This document shows positions 1-9,401 of a DNA stretch of 64,000 bases, in pieces. The stretch's first letter is position 1. Each line of letters opens with the position of its first letter. The notes under the pieces are model-generated. The model was not told where the DNA came from, made no database searches, and saw only the letters and a list, made by a program, of their open reading frames with translations. Location of the stretch: assembly GCF_003386795.1 (NCBI RefSeq), contig NZ_QTUC01000001.1:3906001-3970000 (forward strand). Reading direction: 5' to 3'. The translations under genes and the position numbers were made by a program. This DNA is from Thermasporomyces composti (lineage in GTDB: Bacteria; Actinomycetota; Actinomycetes; Propionibacteriales; Actinopolymorphaceae).

Positions 1-2704
1 GCTCGGCCGCTTCCTTCACCGTCGACGGCTTCACCTCGCCACGCCGTGCGAGTGCGGCCAGCGTGGCCACGACCACCGACTCGGCATCGACGTTGAAGAA
101 CCGTCGGGCGGCCGGGCGGGTGTCGGCGAAGCCGAAGCCGTCCGTCCCCAGCGAGACGAACTCACCGGGCACCCACTTGGCGATCTGGTCCGGAACCGCC
201 CGCATCCAGTCACTGACCGCCACGAACGGGCCTGGGGCGCTCTCGAGCTTGGTCGAGACGTAGGGGATGCGCGCCGGGCCCTCGGGGTTCAGCAGGTTCC
301 ACTTCTCGCACTCGACCGCTTCGCGGCGCAGCTCGTTCCACGACGTGACCGACCAGACGTCGGCGGCGACGCCCCACTCGTCCGACAGCAGCCGCTGCGC
401 CTCGAGCGCCGCCGACATCGCCACACCGGAGGCGAGCACCTGCGCACGTGGCGTGCGACGTTCGGTGGGGTGCGGGTACGGCGCGTACAGGTAGAGGCCA
501 CGCAACAGGCCTTCGACGTCGAGGTTCTCCGGCTCGGGCGGCTGGACCTGCGGCTCGTTGTAGACGGTGATGTAGTAGAAGACGTCCTCGCCGTGAGGGT
601 GCTCCTCCGACGAGCCGTACATCCTCCGCAAGCCGTCCTTGACGATGTAGGAGATCTCGTAGGCGAAGGCCGGGTCGTACGCCACGCACGCCGGGTTGGC
701 GGCCGCGAGGAGGTGCGAGTGCCCGTCAGCGTGCTGGAGCCCCTCGCCGGTCAGGGTGGTCCGGCCCGCGGTGGCGCCGATGAGGAAGCCGCGACCGAGC
801 TGGTCAGCGAAGGCCCACATGAGGTCGCCGGTGCGCTGGAAGCCGAACATCGAGTAGAAGATGTAGACCGGGATCATCGGCTCGCCGTGAGTGGCGTAGG
901 ACGTCCCCGCGGCGATCACCGAGCCCATCGCGCCGGCTTCGCTGATGCCCTCGTGCAGAAGCTGGCCCTGGGGCGACTGCTTGTACGACAGCAGCAGCTT
1001 GCGGTCGACGCTCTCGTAGAGCTGGCCGTGCGGGTCGTAGATCTTCGCCGTCGGGAACATCGAGTCCATACCGAAGGTACGGAACTCGTCCGGCGCGATC
1101 GGCACGAACCGCGCGCCGATCTCCTTGTCGCGCATCAAGTCCTTGAGCAGGCGGACGAACGCCATGGTGGTGGCGACCTTCTGCTTGCCCGACCCCTTCC
1201 GCAACTCGCTGTAGACCGGGTCGCCAGGCAGCTTGAGCATCTTCGGGCGTACTCGACGCTCGGGTAGCGGGCCGCCGAGCGCACGCCGCCGCTCCAGCAT
1301 GTACTGGATCTCTTCGGACTCCGGACCGGGGTGGTAGTAGGGCGGCAGGTCGTTCTCGTCGATCTCCTTGTCGGAGATCGGGAGGTACAGCCGGTCGCGG
1401 AACTTCTTGATGTCGTCCTTCGTGAGCTTCTTCATCTGGTGGGTCGCGTTACGACCCTCCAGCGCCTCGATCGTCCAGCCCTTGATGGTGTGGGCGAGGA
1501 TGACCGTCGGCTGACCGACGTGCTCCGTCGCCGCCTTGAACGCCGCGTAGACCTTGCGGTAGTCGTGACCGCCACGCGACAGCCGCCGCAGCTGCTCGTC
1601 GGTCATGCCCTCGACCATGGCCCGCAGCCGAGGGTCGGTGCCGAAGAACTTCTCCCGGATGTAGGCACCCGACTCCACGGAGAAGGTCTGGAACTGCCCG
1701 TCCGGCGTGGTGTTCAGCTTGTTGACGAGGACGCCATCGACGTCCTGGGCGAGCAGCGGGTCCCAGTCCCTGCCCCAGATGACCTTGATCACGTTCCAGC
1801 CGGCGCCGCGGAAGATCGACTCCAGCTCCTGGATCACCTTGCCGTTGCCGCGGACCGGCCCGTCGAGCTGCTGCAGGTTGCAGTTGATGACGAACGTGAG
1901 GTTGTCCAGCTCCTCGCGGGCGGCGACGGCGATGGCGCCGAGCGACTCCGGCTCGCCCATCTCGCCGTCACCAAGGAACGCCCACACGCGCTGCTGCGAG
2001 GTGTCCTTGATGCCGCGGTTGTGCAGGTAGCGGTTGAACCGCGCCTGGTAGATGGCCTCGATCGCGCTGAGCCCCATCGACACCGTGGGGAACTCCCAGA
2101 AGTGGGGCATCAGGCGGGGGTGCGGATAGCTGGACAAGCCGTTCCCACGACCGTGCGACACCTCCTGCCGGAACGCGTCGAGGTGCTTCTCGGTCAGACG
2201 TCCCTCGAGGAAGGCACGGGCGTAGATGCCCGGGGAGGCGTGGCCTTGGAAGAACACCTGGTCGCCGCCGCCGGGATGATCCTTGCCACGGAAGAAGTGG
2301 TTGAAGCCGACCTCGTACAGGCTGGCGGCGGACTGGTACGTGGAGATGTGGCCGCCGACCTCCAGGCCCTTCCGGTTCGCTCGCGACACCATGATCGCGG
2401 CGTTCCACCGGATGTAGGCGCGGATCCGGCGCTCGATGTGCTCGTCGCCGGGGAACCAGGGCTCCTTCTCCGGCGGGATCGTGTTGATGTAGTCGGTACT
2501 CAGCAGGGAGGGCACGCCCACTTGATGCTCACGAGCGCGTTCCAGGAGCCGGAGCATGATGTAGCGGGCACGCTCCCGCCCGCGCTCGTCGAGCACGGCG
2601 TCAAGGGACTCGATCCATTCCCGGGTCTCGTCTGGATCGATGTCGGGGAGCTGAGTGGGAAGGCCACCGGTGATGATGGGCCTACGCGCTGCTCCAGAAG
2701 CCAC
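1..2704 (-). CDS. aceE: Pyruvate dehydrogenase E1 component, homodimeric AceE type (3' end outside window)
   Basis: Thiamine-diphosphate-dependent E1 of the pyruvate dehydrogenase complex; it decarboxylates pyruvate and passes the acetyl group to E2 lipoyl domains. On the minus strand an open frame runs from GTG at 2704 off the left edge (901 codons). The start follows a GAAAGGGA ribosome site. The translation shows typical AceE stretches: an N-terminal region with YINTIPPE, then [20 protein letters not shown], and the ThDP-binding GDGEMGE motif. The last visible residues, [15 protein letters not shown], are close to the usual C-terminus, so only some 10-20 residues are missing. Reading both ends gives the same frame, so I see no frameshift. 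The single long homodimeric type is usual in actinobacteria, where DUF3052 and ahpE often lie upstream and divergent, as here. Confidence 0.95.
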   Translation of the reverse strand, partial: MASGAARRPIITGGLPTQLPDIDPDETREWIESLDAVLDERGRERARYIMLRLLERAREHQVGVPSLLSTDYINTIPPEKEPWFPGDEHIERRIRAYIRWNAAIMVSRANRKGLEVGGHISTYQSAASLYEVGFNHFFRGKDHPGGGDQVFFQGHASPGIYARAFLEGRLTEKHLDAFRQEVSHGRGNGLSSYPHPRLMPHFWEFPTVSMGLSAIEAIYQARFNRYLHNRGIKDTSQQRVWAFLGDGEMGEPESLGAIAVAAREELDNLTFVINCNLQQLDGPVRGNGKVIQELESIFRGAGWNVIKVIWGRDWDPLLAQDVDGVLVNKLNTTPDGQFQTFSVESGAYIREKFFGTDPRLRAMVEGMTDEQLRRLSRGGHDYRKVYAAFKAATEHVGQPTVILAHTIKGWTIEALEGRNATHQMKKLTKDDIKKFRDRLYLPISDKEIDENDLPPYYHPGPESEEIQYMLERRRALGGPLPERRVRPKMLKLPGDPVYSELRKGSGKQKVATTMAFVRLLKDLMRDKEIGARFVPIAPDEFRTFGMDSMFPTAKIYDPHGQLYESVDRKLLLSYKQSPQGQLLHEGISEAGAMGSVIAAGTSYATHGEPMIPVYIFYSMFGFQRTGDLMWAFADQLGRGFLIGATAGRTTLTGEGLQHADGHSHLLAAANPACVAYDPAFAYEISYIVKDGLRRMYGSSEEHPHGEDVFYYITVYNEPQVQPPEPENLDVEGLLRGLYLYAPYPHPTERRTPRAQVLASGVAMSAALEAQRLLSDEWGVAADVWSVTSWNELRREAVECEKWNLLNPEGPARIPYVSTKLESAPGPFVAVSDWMRAVPDQIAKWVPGEFVSLGTDGFGFADTRPAARRFFNVDAESVVVATLAALARRGEVKPSTVKEAAE

Positions 2705-3172
2705 GGCGATCCCTTTCTCGGGGGTGGGGGTGTGGTCCCCACGAGATGCTGCCTGTCTCGACCCCATACTCTCTCGCGACGTCGGTTGCAAGGTCTCCAG
2801 GTCCGGTCCACGTGTCCAGGTCGTCATGGCCGGTCCCGGTACGCGCCACGTCAGGCTGTCGGCTCCGCAGGTCAGCCCCGGTGCTCCCAGCCACGGGCGG
2901 TGGAGGACGGTGGGCGCGGACCGGTGATCGACGCGGGACCACCGTACGACCTCTGGCGAACTGGCCGGGACCGGGCGGACTATCCGGATCCGTGACCTGG
3001 TGTAGCAGTCCACCCTATGCCGTCGGCCTCACTGGGACCACAACGCACTAGTCTTCGCGGGGCCGGATGTGGTCGCCCGCTGCCGCCCGCCCGTCAGCCG
3101 CTGGGGACTCGAGCGAGCGGCCGAGGGTGACAGCCAGTCCGAGGGGTGAGCTGGAGGACGTTGGAGGAGGAG
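2705..3172. other. Intergenic region between divergent aceE and yjbQ-like gene
   Basis: About 470 bases with no convincing gene. It holds the candidate aceE promoter near its left end. No convincing promoter for the rightward gene was found; the rest is ordinary GC-rich DNA. Confidence 0.5.
2763..2791 (-). promoter_or_regulatory. Candidate aceE promoter
   Basis: On the minus strand TTGCAA (2786-2791) is followed after exactly 17 bases by TATGGG (2763-2768), a sigma-70-like pair about 60 bases upstream of the aceE GTG. Predicted from sequence only. Confidence 0.4.
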
Positions 3173-3586
3173 ATGCGAAGCGAGGTCCTCACCATCGCGA
3201 CCGGTGAGCGGGAGCGGGTCGTCGATGTGACCGACCAATGCGAGGCGTTCCTCGCCACGGTTGCCGAGGGCGCGGACGGTCTTCTCCACGTCTTCGTGCC
3301 GCACGCCACGGCCGGCTTGGCCTTGATCGAGACTGGTTCTGGGAGTGACGCGGACCTCCTGGACATCCTGCGTGACATCCTTCCGCCCGACGCCGGCTGG
3401 CGCCATCGACACGGCTCGCCTGGGCATGGCCGCGACCACGTGCTCCCTGCGTTCCTCAGCCCGTCCGTCACGCTTCCGGTGCTCGGGGGTCGCTTGGAGC
3501 TCGGTACGTGGCAACGGGTGTGTCTGGTCGACACGAACCGTGACAATCCGTACCGGAAGGTACGGCTGTCGTTCCTGTCGGGTTGA
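3173..3586 (+). CDS. YjbQ/UPF0047 family protein (secondary thiamine-phosphate synthase-like)
   Basis: A 137-residue single-domain protein of the UPF0047/YjbQ family. Members have a weak thiamine-phosphate synthase activity in genetic complementation, but their main role is not settled. Family landmarks are present: the VFVPHATAGLALIE strand with its conserved histidine, the acidic DLLDILRDILPPDAGWRH stretch, and the LGTWQRVCLVD segment near the end. ATG 3173 is chosen because GGAGGAGG lies directly upstream; a GTG 27 bases earlier would add nine residues without a good ribosome site. It stands alone, divergent from aceE. Confidence 0.85.
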   Translation: MRSEVLTIATGERERVVDVTDQCEAFLATVAEGADGLLHVFVPHATAGLALIETGSGSDADLLDILRDILPPDAGWRHRHGSPGHGRDHVLPAFLSPSVTLPVLGGRLELGTWQRVCLVDTNRDNPYRKVRLSFLSG

Positions 3587-3999
3587 CCTGGGTGAACCGG
3601 TCTCGCAGCGGCTGTCCCGGCGGAGCGCCCTCTGCGGCGAGGGCTCCGCGACACGATCGCCGCGACGCGCGCGTGCGACACTCCGTGGGCACTTGCCTTC
3701 GACGCGCTCGGCACGCTGAACTACGGGCCAGCAGATGGCGTGATCCAGCGGATGTGTGGGAGGACCAGGTCTGACCTGCGTTCCGCGAGGTCCGGGTGCC
3801 TCGACGGGCCGACGCGGCGGCGCGGGTGCGGAAGGATCGAGACGTCCGGGGTACCACATCTCCCGGGGGATCTCCCGGGGACGGGTACTCGGGACAGACG
3901 CGAGGAGCCGTCCTGGGCCGGAGGTGCCAGGCGGTGGCGGAGGGTCCAGACGGGACCGACGAGCACGAAAGCATGATGGGAGAACAGGAGGACGGCGTC
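3587..3999. other. Intergenic region upstream of the DUF3052 gene
   Basis: About 410 bases with no supported gene. It contains a short direct repeat, ATCTCCCGGGG, twice in tandem near 3864-3887. I could not pick a convincing promoter. Confidence 0.4.
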
Positions 4000-4434
4000 G
4001 TGAGTGCGACCGCAGGCCAGGCCGAGGGCCAGTCCGGCGGGCCGGCAGAGCGGCTTGGTTTGCAGCCGGGCATGGTGGTGCAGGAGCTCGGCTGGGACGA
4101 GGACGTCGACGAGGACCTGCGCCGGTCGATCGAGGAACACACCGGGAACGAGCTGGTCGACGAGGACTACGACGACGTCGTCGACGCGGTCATCTTGTGG
4201 TGGCGCGAGGACGACGGTGACCTGGTGGATGCGCTCGTCGACACCAAGACCGACCTGACTGATGGTGGTGTGATCTGGCTGCTGACGCCGAAGGTCGGTC
4301 GCCCTGGCTACGTCGACGCCAGCGAGATCGGTGAGGCCGCGCCGACCGCCGGTCTGTCGACCACGACGACACTTTCGGTGGCGCCGGATTGGCTGGCGAC
4401 GAAGTTGGTGACACCACGCGCCCGCCAGCGCTGA
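4000..4434 (+). CDS. DUF3052 family protein
   Basis: A 144-residue protein of unknown function of the actinobacterial DUF3052 family. The conserved LGLQPGMVVQELGWDEDVDE opening, the acidic ELVDEDYDDVVDAVILWWREDDGD core and the WLLTPKVGRPGYVDASEIGEAAPTAGL segment are all visible. The protein is strongly acidic with no signal peptide or membrane helix, so it is probably cytoplasmic. GTG 4000 gives the usual family N-terminus and has AACAGGAGG about seven bases upstream; ATGs at 3974 and 3977 are possible but less likely. It lies between aceE and a peroxiredoxin, a recurring actinobacterial arrangement whose meaning is unknown. Confidence 0.85.
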   Translation: MSATAGQAEGQSGGPAERLGLQPGMVVQELGWDEDVDEDLRRSIEEHTGNELVDEDYDDVVDAVILWWREDDGDLVDALVDTKTDLTDGGVIWLLTPKVGRPGYVDASEIGEAAPTAGLSTTTTLSVAPDWLATKLVTPRARQR

Positions 4435-4477
4435 CGTCGCGTGCGTCGACGCCGAGCGCGAGGGTGACTCCGCGACA

Positions 4478-4972
4478 GTGAGAGGCCGCAGGGACGTGTC
4501 CAGGGCCACGCCCGTGGGTGTGGGAGAGCAGGCGCCGGACTTCGTGCGCGCCGACCACCACGGAACGCAGGTACGCCTCCGGGACGTGTGGTCGGCCAGC
4601 ACGGTCGTGTTGGTCTTCTATCCTTTCGCCTTCACTGGCGTCTGCACCGGAGAGCTGCGGGCTCTCGCGGGCGCGTTGCCGAGGTTCGAGGTGGCGGAGG
4701 CGCGCGTGCTGGCGGTCTCCTGTGACTCGATGTTCACTCTCCGCGCCTTCGCCGATCAAGAGGGGCTGGCGTTCCCGCTCGTGAGCGACTTCTGGCCGCA
4801 TGGGGAGGTGGCTCGGTCCTACGGTGTCTTCGACGAGGAGCGGGGCTGCGCCCGTCGCGGCACCTTCGTCATCGACCGGTCAGGCGTCGTGCGGTGGAGT
4901 GTCGTCAACGACATTTTCGACGCCCGTGATGTCGACGACTACCTCGAGGCGGTGGAGCGGCTGCGCACGTGA
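4478..4972 (+). CDS. ahpE: AhpE-type peroxiredoxin
   Basis: Thiol peroxidase reducing hydroperoxides. The 164-residue protein has an AhpC/TSA fold: GEQAPDF at the N-terminus, the peroxidatic motif PFAFTGVCTGE (Cys56 counting from this start), the VLAVSCDSMFTLRAFA strand, then YGVFDEERGCARRGTFVID. The spacing of PFAFT and Cys matches one-Cys AhpE. A further cysteine in RGCARR is present, but whether it resolves the sulfenate is not known. GTG 4478 has GAGGGTGA about 12 bases upstream; GTG 4496 is in frame and would give the more typical family length (158). It follows the DUF3052 gene by 43 bases and is probably cotranscribed. Confidence 0.88.
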   Translation: MRGRRDVSRATPVGVGEQAPDFVRADHHGTQVRLRDVWSASTVVLVFYPFAFTGVCTGELRALAGALPRFEVAEARVLAVSCDSMFTLRAFADQEGLAFPLVSDFWPHGEVARSYGVFDEERGCARRGTFVIDRSGVVRWSVVNDIFDARDVDDYLEAVERLRT

Positions 4973-5044
4973 GACGTGGGTACCGGTAGCCTGTCGCCTC
5001 AGCTCCTGCGGAAGCCCTGCTGGTTTGGGAGGGCTTGGAGGTCC

Positions 5045-5116
5045 GGGGCCGTAGCTCAGTGGTAGAGCATCGCGTTTACACCGCGAGTGTCGGCGGTTCG
5101 ATCCCGTCCGGCCCCA
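5045..5116 (+). tRNA. tRNA-Val (anticodon TAC)
   Basis: Full cloverleaf: acceptor arms GGGGCCG (5045-5051) and CGGCCCC (5109-5115), D-arm GCTC..GAGC, anticodon stem TCGCG/CGCGA around loop TTTACAC giving anticodon TAC, and T-arm GGCGG-TTCGATC-CCGTC. The discriminator base is A; CCA is not encoded. Confidence 0.95.
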
Positions 5117-5192
5117 CAACTCTCTCGCCTAGCCGGACGCCGCTCCGGGGACCACGTCAGCTGTGGGTTGTGAGGCATGGCTCGCGACCCGG

Positions 5193-6221
5193 TTAGGCGG
5201 GTAGTCGGGCCGGCTCCACAGGCTTGCCCACGGCGCAGGAGCGGTAGAACGCCTCGCAGATGGCGAGGTTCTCCCAGGCGTCCTCGACGCTCGCCAACGG
5301 CTCGCCCTCGCCCCGCACCGTTGCGATCACGTCGTCCACGCTGGAGGGGTGGCTCGGCGGAGCCGCCACCTGGACCCAGCCGCCGTAGTCGGGGTCGGTG
5401 ATGGCGAGCTTGCCCGTGAGGGTGTCGTGGTAGAGCGCCCCGTCGCTGCCCTGCAGCGTCGTCGTCTGCCGTGACCCACCAGCCGGCGCCGTCCAGGTGT
5501 CCTCGACCGTGGCGACGAGTCCGGAGTCGAACTCGATCGTGGCGTGGCCGTAGTCCTCGACGCCGAGCGAGTGGCGCAGGTTACCGCTGACTCCGAAGAC
5601 CTTGGTGACCCTGGCGCCGGTGAGCCAGCGCAGCAGGTCGATGTGGTAGATGCTGTGGTCGATCCAGCCGCCGCCGGGCGCCCGCTCGGGGTCGACCCAC
5701 CAGCCCGGGTCGTCGGCGTCCGGCCAGGCGCGTGGAAGCCCGCTGAGGGTCTGGAAGTTCGCGGTGAGGATCCGACCGAACCGTCCTTCGTCGAGCCAGC
5801 GGCGCACCTGCTGAGCGAACGCCGAGGCGCGTGGACGCGACTCGCCAGGCAGGAACCGGACACCAGCACGGCGGACGGCGGTCAGGATCTGGGTCGCCTC
5901 GTCGAGCGTGCGTGCCATCGGCTTGATCGAGACGATGTGCTTGCCGTTCTCAGCCGCGGTCACGCAGACGGCGGGGTTCTTCTCACAGCTGCCGAAGGCC
6001 GCGATCGCCTGGACTCGCGGATCCTCGAGGAGCTCCTTCTCGGTGGCGATGGGGGCGTTGAGGCCTGTCCTGGCGAGGACGTCCATCGCTCGGTTCCGGT
6101 CGGCGTCGGCGATCCCGACGACCTCGATCTCGGGGTGCTCGGCGAAAGCTCGCGCGAGAGGCAGGGCGGTGTACCAGTGATCGAAGCCGATCATCGCGAC
6201 TCGGACGGGCGTCGAGCCCAT
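5193..6221 (-). CDS. Gfo/Idh/MocA family oxidoreductase
   Basis: NAD(P)-dependent sugar or polyol dehydrogenase of the Gfo/Idh/MocA family, 342 residues, cytoplasmic. The N-terminal Rossmann domain begins RVAMIGFDHW; the usual GxGxxG is degenerate here (GFDHWY). The family EKP signature is represented by SIKPMARTLDEA, with Lys where it is expected. The C-terminal half carries GGGWIDHSIYHIDLLRWLTG, containing the family's catalytic-region histidines. ATG 6221 is supported by AAGGAGG seven bases upstream; an upstream extension would be low-complexity. Substrate unknown. It is divergent from another Gfo/Idh gene, so the two may share control. Confidence 0.85.
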   Translation of the reverse strand: MGSTPVRVAMIGFDHWYTALPLARAFAEHPEIEVVGIADADRNRAMDVLARTGLNAPIATEKELLEDPRVQAIAAFGSCEKNPAVCVTAAENGKHIVSIKPMARTLDEATQILTAVRRAGVRFLPGESRPRASAFAQQVRRWLDEGRFGRILTANFQTLSGLPRAWPDADDPGWWVDPERAPGGGWIDHSIYHIDLLRWLTGARVTKVFGVSGNLRHSLGVEDYGHATIEFDSGLVATVEDTWTAPAGGSRQTTTLQGSDGALYHDTLTGKLAITDPDYGGWVQVAAPPSHPSSVDDVIATVRGEGEPLASVEDAWENLAICEAFYRSCAVGKPVEPARLPA

Positions 6222-6521
6222 GGGGGCCTCCTTGTGTCGTGGCCGTACGCCCGCGGTGGTGTGGGCGTCCTTGTGCGTCGTCTGTCCGGACAAGCGCGAG
6301 GGCGGGCTGGATCGCCGCCGACGATCGTCGACCGTATCTGGCAGGGACGTTAACAATTACGTCGGAGCGTGACAAGGTTGCACCAGCCGCACCAGACGGG
6401 ACGAGAGGTCACCGGGTCGCGGGTGCCCCGGGGACGAGGTGACCGGCCCCCGGGCCGGATCGCGAGGCCTGGGTCACACGTCGGATCACGAGAGTGGAGA
6501 GCCGAGAGTGGAGAGCAAGGC
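6222..6521. promoter_or_regulatory. Divergent promoter region between two Gfo/Idh genes
   Basis: A 300-base gap between divergent start codons. An AT-rich element, ACGTTAACAATTACGT (6348-6363), stands out in GC-rich surroundings and is partly palindromic with ACGT at both ends. It may be an operator or -10 region for either gene. No regulator gene lies next to it. Confidence 0.35.
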
Positions 6522-7664
6522 ATGACAGCGCAGGCCACCGCGGAGAGCGAAGCGCCGCTACGGATCGGCATCTTGGGCGCGGGCATGATCGCGACGACGT
6601 CGTACGGCGTCCTTCCCAACCTGCACTGGATACGAGACAAGGCGACGGTCGTGGCGATCGCGGACCCGGTGAGCGAACGGGCGAAGGAGGCGGCGCAGGA
6701 GTTCGACATCCCCGAGGTCTACGACTCCCTGGACGCCATGCTCGAGCGAGCGGACATCCAGGCCGTGGTCAACCTGACGCCCATCGGGGTGCACGGCCAG
6801 ACCTGTCGCCGCATCCTCGAGGCGGGCAAGCACCTGGCGACTGAGAAGCCGATCGCGACGTCGATGGAGGACGCCGACGCGATCGTCGAAACCGCTGCCG
6901 CACGCGGGCTGACGGTCGTCTGCGCTCCCCCCGACGCGCTGTTCCCCGCCTACCAAGAGGCTCGGCGTCTGATCGACGAGGGCACGATCGGCAAGGTGGC
7001 GTTCGCTCGGGTCCGAAGCTCGCACGCTGGTCCCGGTGGTAGCGCGTGGGGATGGCCCACCGACCCGTCCTGGTTCTACCAGCGAGGGTCGGGTCCGCTG
7101 CTGGACATGGGCGTCTACGGCATCCACGAGATCACCGCGCTGCTCGGCCCGGCCCGGCGAGTCGTGGCGTTCTCGGGCATCACCGAGCCGACCCGCGTCG
7201 TCCGAGGCGGTCCGTTCGCGGGCACGGTGATGGAGGTCACCGCCGACGACAACACGTTGTTCATGTTGGACTTCGGCGGCGCCACGTTCGCGGTGGTGGA
7301 CGGGACCTTCAACGTGCACGCGGCGAAGAGCCCCAAGATCGAGATCTTCGGGCGGAAGGGCACGCTCAACATTCGCGACGGTCACACTGGTGGCGAGGCG
7401 CCGCTCGAGGTGTACCGCACCGACGTCTTGCCTGGTGTCGACGGATGGGTCGTCCCAGAGGTGTGGCCCACGCTGCGCGGGCAGCAGGAGTGGCTGGACA
7501 AGCTGAAGCGCGCTGTCTTGGTCGACCACCTCGTCGACTGCGTACGGTCGAACCGGCAGCCCGTGCTGAGTGCGCACCATGCCCGCCACGCGCTGGAGAT
7601 CATGTTGAAGGTCGCGGAGTCAGCGCGCACGGGGCGCGCGCTCGACCTCACGACGACCTTCTGA
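6522..7664 (+). CDS. Gfo/Idh/MocA family oxidoreductase
   Basis: Second Gfo/Idh/MocA dehydrogenase, 380 residues. The Rossmann motif is GILGAGMIA, followed by VNLTPIGVHGQTCRRILEAGKHLATEKPIA, which contains the canonical EKP lysine. The C-terminal part has a conserved LLDMGVYGIHEITALLGP helix with the active-site histidine, and continues into a substrate-domain beta sheet. ATG 6522 follows AAGG and agrees with the family start; upstream in-frame codons are arginine-rich and do not look coding. It faces the uxuB-like gene tail to tail. Likely a sugar or inositol dehydrogenase; the substrate cannot be read from sequence. Confidence 0.87.
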   Translation: MTAQATAESEAPLRIGILGAGMIATTSYGVLPNLHWIRDKATVVAIADPVSERAKEAAQEFDIPEVYDSLDAMLERADIQAVVNLTPIGVHGQTCRRILEAGKHLATEKPIATSMEDADAIVETAAARGLTVVCAPPDALFPAYQEARRLIDEGTIGKVAFARVRSSHAGPGGSAWGWPTDPSWFYQRGSGPLLDMGVYGIHEITALLGPARRVVAFSGITEPTRVVRGGPFAGTVMEVTADDNTLFMLDFGGATFAVVDGTFNVHAAKSPKIEIFGRKGTLNIRDGHTGGEAPLEVYRTDVLPGVDGWVVPEVWPTLRGQQEWLDKLKRAVLVDHLVDCVRSNRQPVLSAHHARHALEIMLKVAESARTGRALDLTTTF

Positions 7665-8033
7665 GCGCCGCCACTCGTCTCACGAGCCGGGTGAGCGCGC
7701 GGCCGAGACGGACAGGACTCCGCCGCGTCGCCGCGACGAGCACGCGTCCGCCGGAGGCGAGGGCCGCCAGCGGCGGCCGCACGGAAGACTGCGGCAGGCG
7801 ATGACGACCGGGTCGCGCGACGCCACGGTCAGCCTGGCCAGCGGCATGTGGCTGGTGCGGTCGTGGAACGACGAAGGGCGAGGACGTCACTTCCAGCTCC
7901 TGGCTGTCTTGAGACACTGCGACGGCATCGCCGGGAACCAGGGCAACACCAGCGGAAGGTAGCTGGGATATTACCTTTCGTGACGGGTGTTGTACGCCGA
8001 AGTGACAACTCGCCCTTCGTCGTCCCTCCGCCT
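7665..8033. other. Intergenic region between convergent Gfo/Idh and uxuB-like genes
   Basis: About 370 bases without a convincing gene. It has an inverted repeat, AAGGTA (7956-7961) and TACCTT (7972-7977), with AT-rich flanks that might act as a terminator or binding site; there is no T-run. Confidence 0.4.
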
Positions 8034-9401
8034 TCAGGCTCCGAGCTCTCGCGCCGTCTCCGTGACGGCGTGCACGAGCTCGACGTCCTCTCCGAGATTG
8101 GCGTCCAGTGCGAGCAGCACCCGACGCACCGCGGTGGGCAGACTCGTGTCCACGGCCGCGGTGAGCTCACTGGCTCGTGGGTCCCGCACCGCCGTCCCCT
8201 CCCGGAGATGACGGATCCAACCGGAGAGCGCCCGGATCCCACCCTCAGGAAGGAGCCCGTTCGCCCGTTCGCGCGCCACGACCGGCACCACGCGAATCGG
8301 CAGCTTCTGTGAGCCGTCCATCGCGATCTGGTTGAGCGCGTGCCGGATGCGGGGGTTGGCGAAGCGTTCCATGAGCTCGGCGCGGTAGCGAGCGACGTCG
8401 GCGGCGTCCAAGGGCAAGTGCCGCGTCGCCTCGTCCCACCATGCCTCGACCCAGCCTCGACAGACCGGATCGGCCACGGCCTCCGCCACCGTGCTGTGTC
8501 CACGCGCCGGCGCGGCGTACGCCAGGAGGGAGTGGGCTCCGTTGAGCAACCACAGCTTGCGCTGCTCGAACGGCTTCACATCGGTGACGAGGCGTGCCCC
8601 CGCGCGCTCCCAGTCGGGGCGGCCAGCTGGGAAGTCGCCCGCCAACACCCACTCGCTGAACGGCTCGGTCACCACGGGCGCGGCGTCGGCGTAGCCGGTC
8701 AGCTCCGCGACCACTGCCCTGTCGTCGTCCGTCGTCGCCGGTGTGATCCGGTCGATCGTCGTCGACACGAACGACACCGAGCTCGCGATCCAGTCCGCGA
8801 GGTCGCGGTCGACGGCGGCGGCGAAGTCGGTGACCACACGCGCCACCGTCGGCCCGTTGTCGACCAGGTTGTCGCAGGGGACGACGGCGAGGGGCCCCGC
8901 GTCGGCGGCCCGGCGCGCCACGAGCCCACTCACGATGCGGCCTGGGGCTGTGGTGACGTGAGGGTCGCCCGCCCGCAGCCGAGCGACGTCCGCGGCGACG
9001 TCCGGGTCGTCCAGGTCGAGCCCGCCGTCCGCCGCTCGGCGGTATCCCGCTTCCGTCACGGTCAGGGTGAGGACACCGACGTCGGGGGAGGCGAGGGTGG
9101 CCCGCCACGTCCCGGCGTCCGCGCCGTCGTGCGCACCGACGAGGCACGTGACGAGCTCGGTCCGGTCGCCGCCAGCGTCGCGCACCAGGACGTGGTAGAG
9201 GCCGTCCTGGTTCCGCAAGGGGATGGCGGCGTCCGGTCGTCGACCGGTGAACGCGGCGATCCCGGTCGGCTGGTCCGATTCCGCGTTGGCGGCCTGCGTG
9301 TACCACGCCTGGTGCGCCCGAAAGAACGCACCGAGTCCGAGGTGGGCGGCGCGGATCGGAGCGGGATCGGCGGCGACCGCCGCTCGCGTCAACGGCTTCA
9401 T
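8034..9401 (-). CDS. Mannitol dehydrogenase family protein, probable fructuronate reductase
   Basis: Polyol/uronate-specific long-chain dehydrogenase of 455 residues. In uronate catabolism such enzymes reduce fructuronate to mannonate (UxuB) or tagaturonate to altronate (UxaB). An N-terminal NAD-binding domain (AAHLGLGAFFRAHQAWYT) is followed by the mannitol dehydrogenase C-terminal domain, with the catalytic-region signature FEQRKLWLLNGAHSLLAY (Lys, Asn and His of the family). Its ATG overlaps the uxaC stop by four bases (ATGA), implying translational coupling with uronate isomerase, which favours the uronate role over mannitol. Which epimer it uses is not decided by sequence. Confidence 0.85.
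   Translation of the reverse strand: MKPLTRAAVAADPAPIRAAHLGLGAFFRAHQAWYTQAANAESDQPTGIAAFTGRRPDAAIPLRNQDGLYHVLVRDAGGDRTELVTCLVGAHDGADAGTWRATLASPDVGVLTLTVTEAGYRRAADGGLDLDDPDVAADVARLRAGDPHVTTAPGRIVSGLVARRAADAGPLAVVPCDNLVDNGPTVARVVTDFAAAVDRDLADWIASSVSFVSTTIDRITPATTDDDRAVVAELTGYADAAPVVTEPFSEWVLAGDFPAGRPDWERAGARLVTDVKPFEQRKLWLLNGAHSLLAYAAPARGHSTVAEAVADPVCRGWVEAWWDEATRHLPLDAADVARYRAELMERFANPRIRHALNQIAMDGSQKLPIRVVPVVARERANGLLPEGGIRALSGWIRHLREGTAVRDPRASELTAAVDTSLPTAVRRVLLALDANLGEDVELVHAVTETARELGA

Noticed and set aside
1331-2995. Long plus-strand frame opposite aceE
   Set aside because: It is the mirror of the aceE codons (GC-rich third positions create open antisense frames); the minus strand encodes a clear AceE protein.
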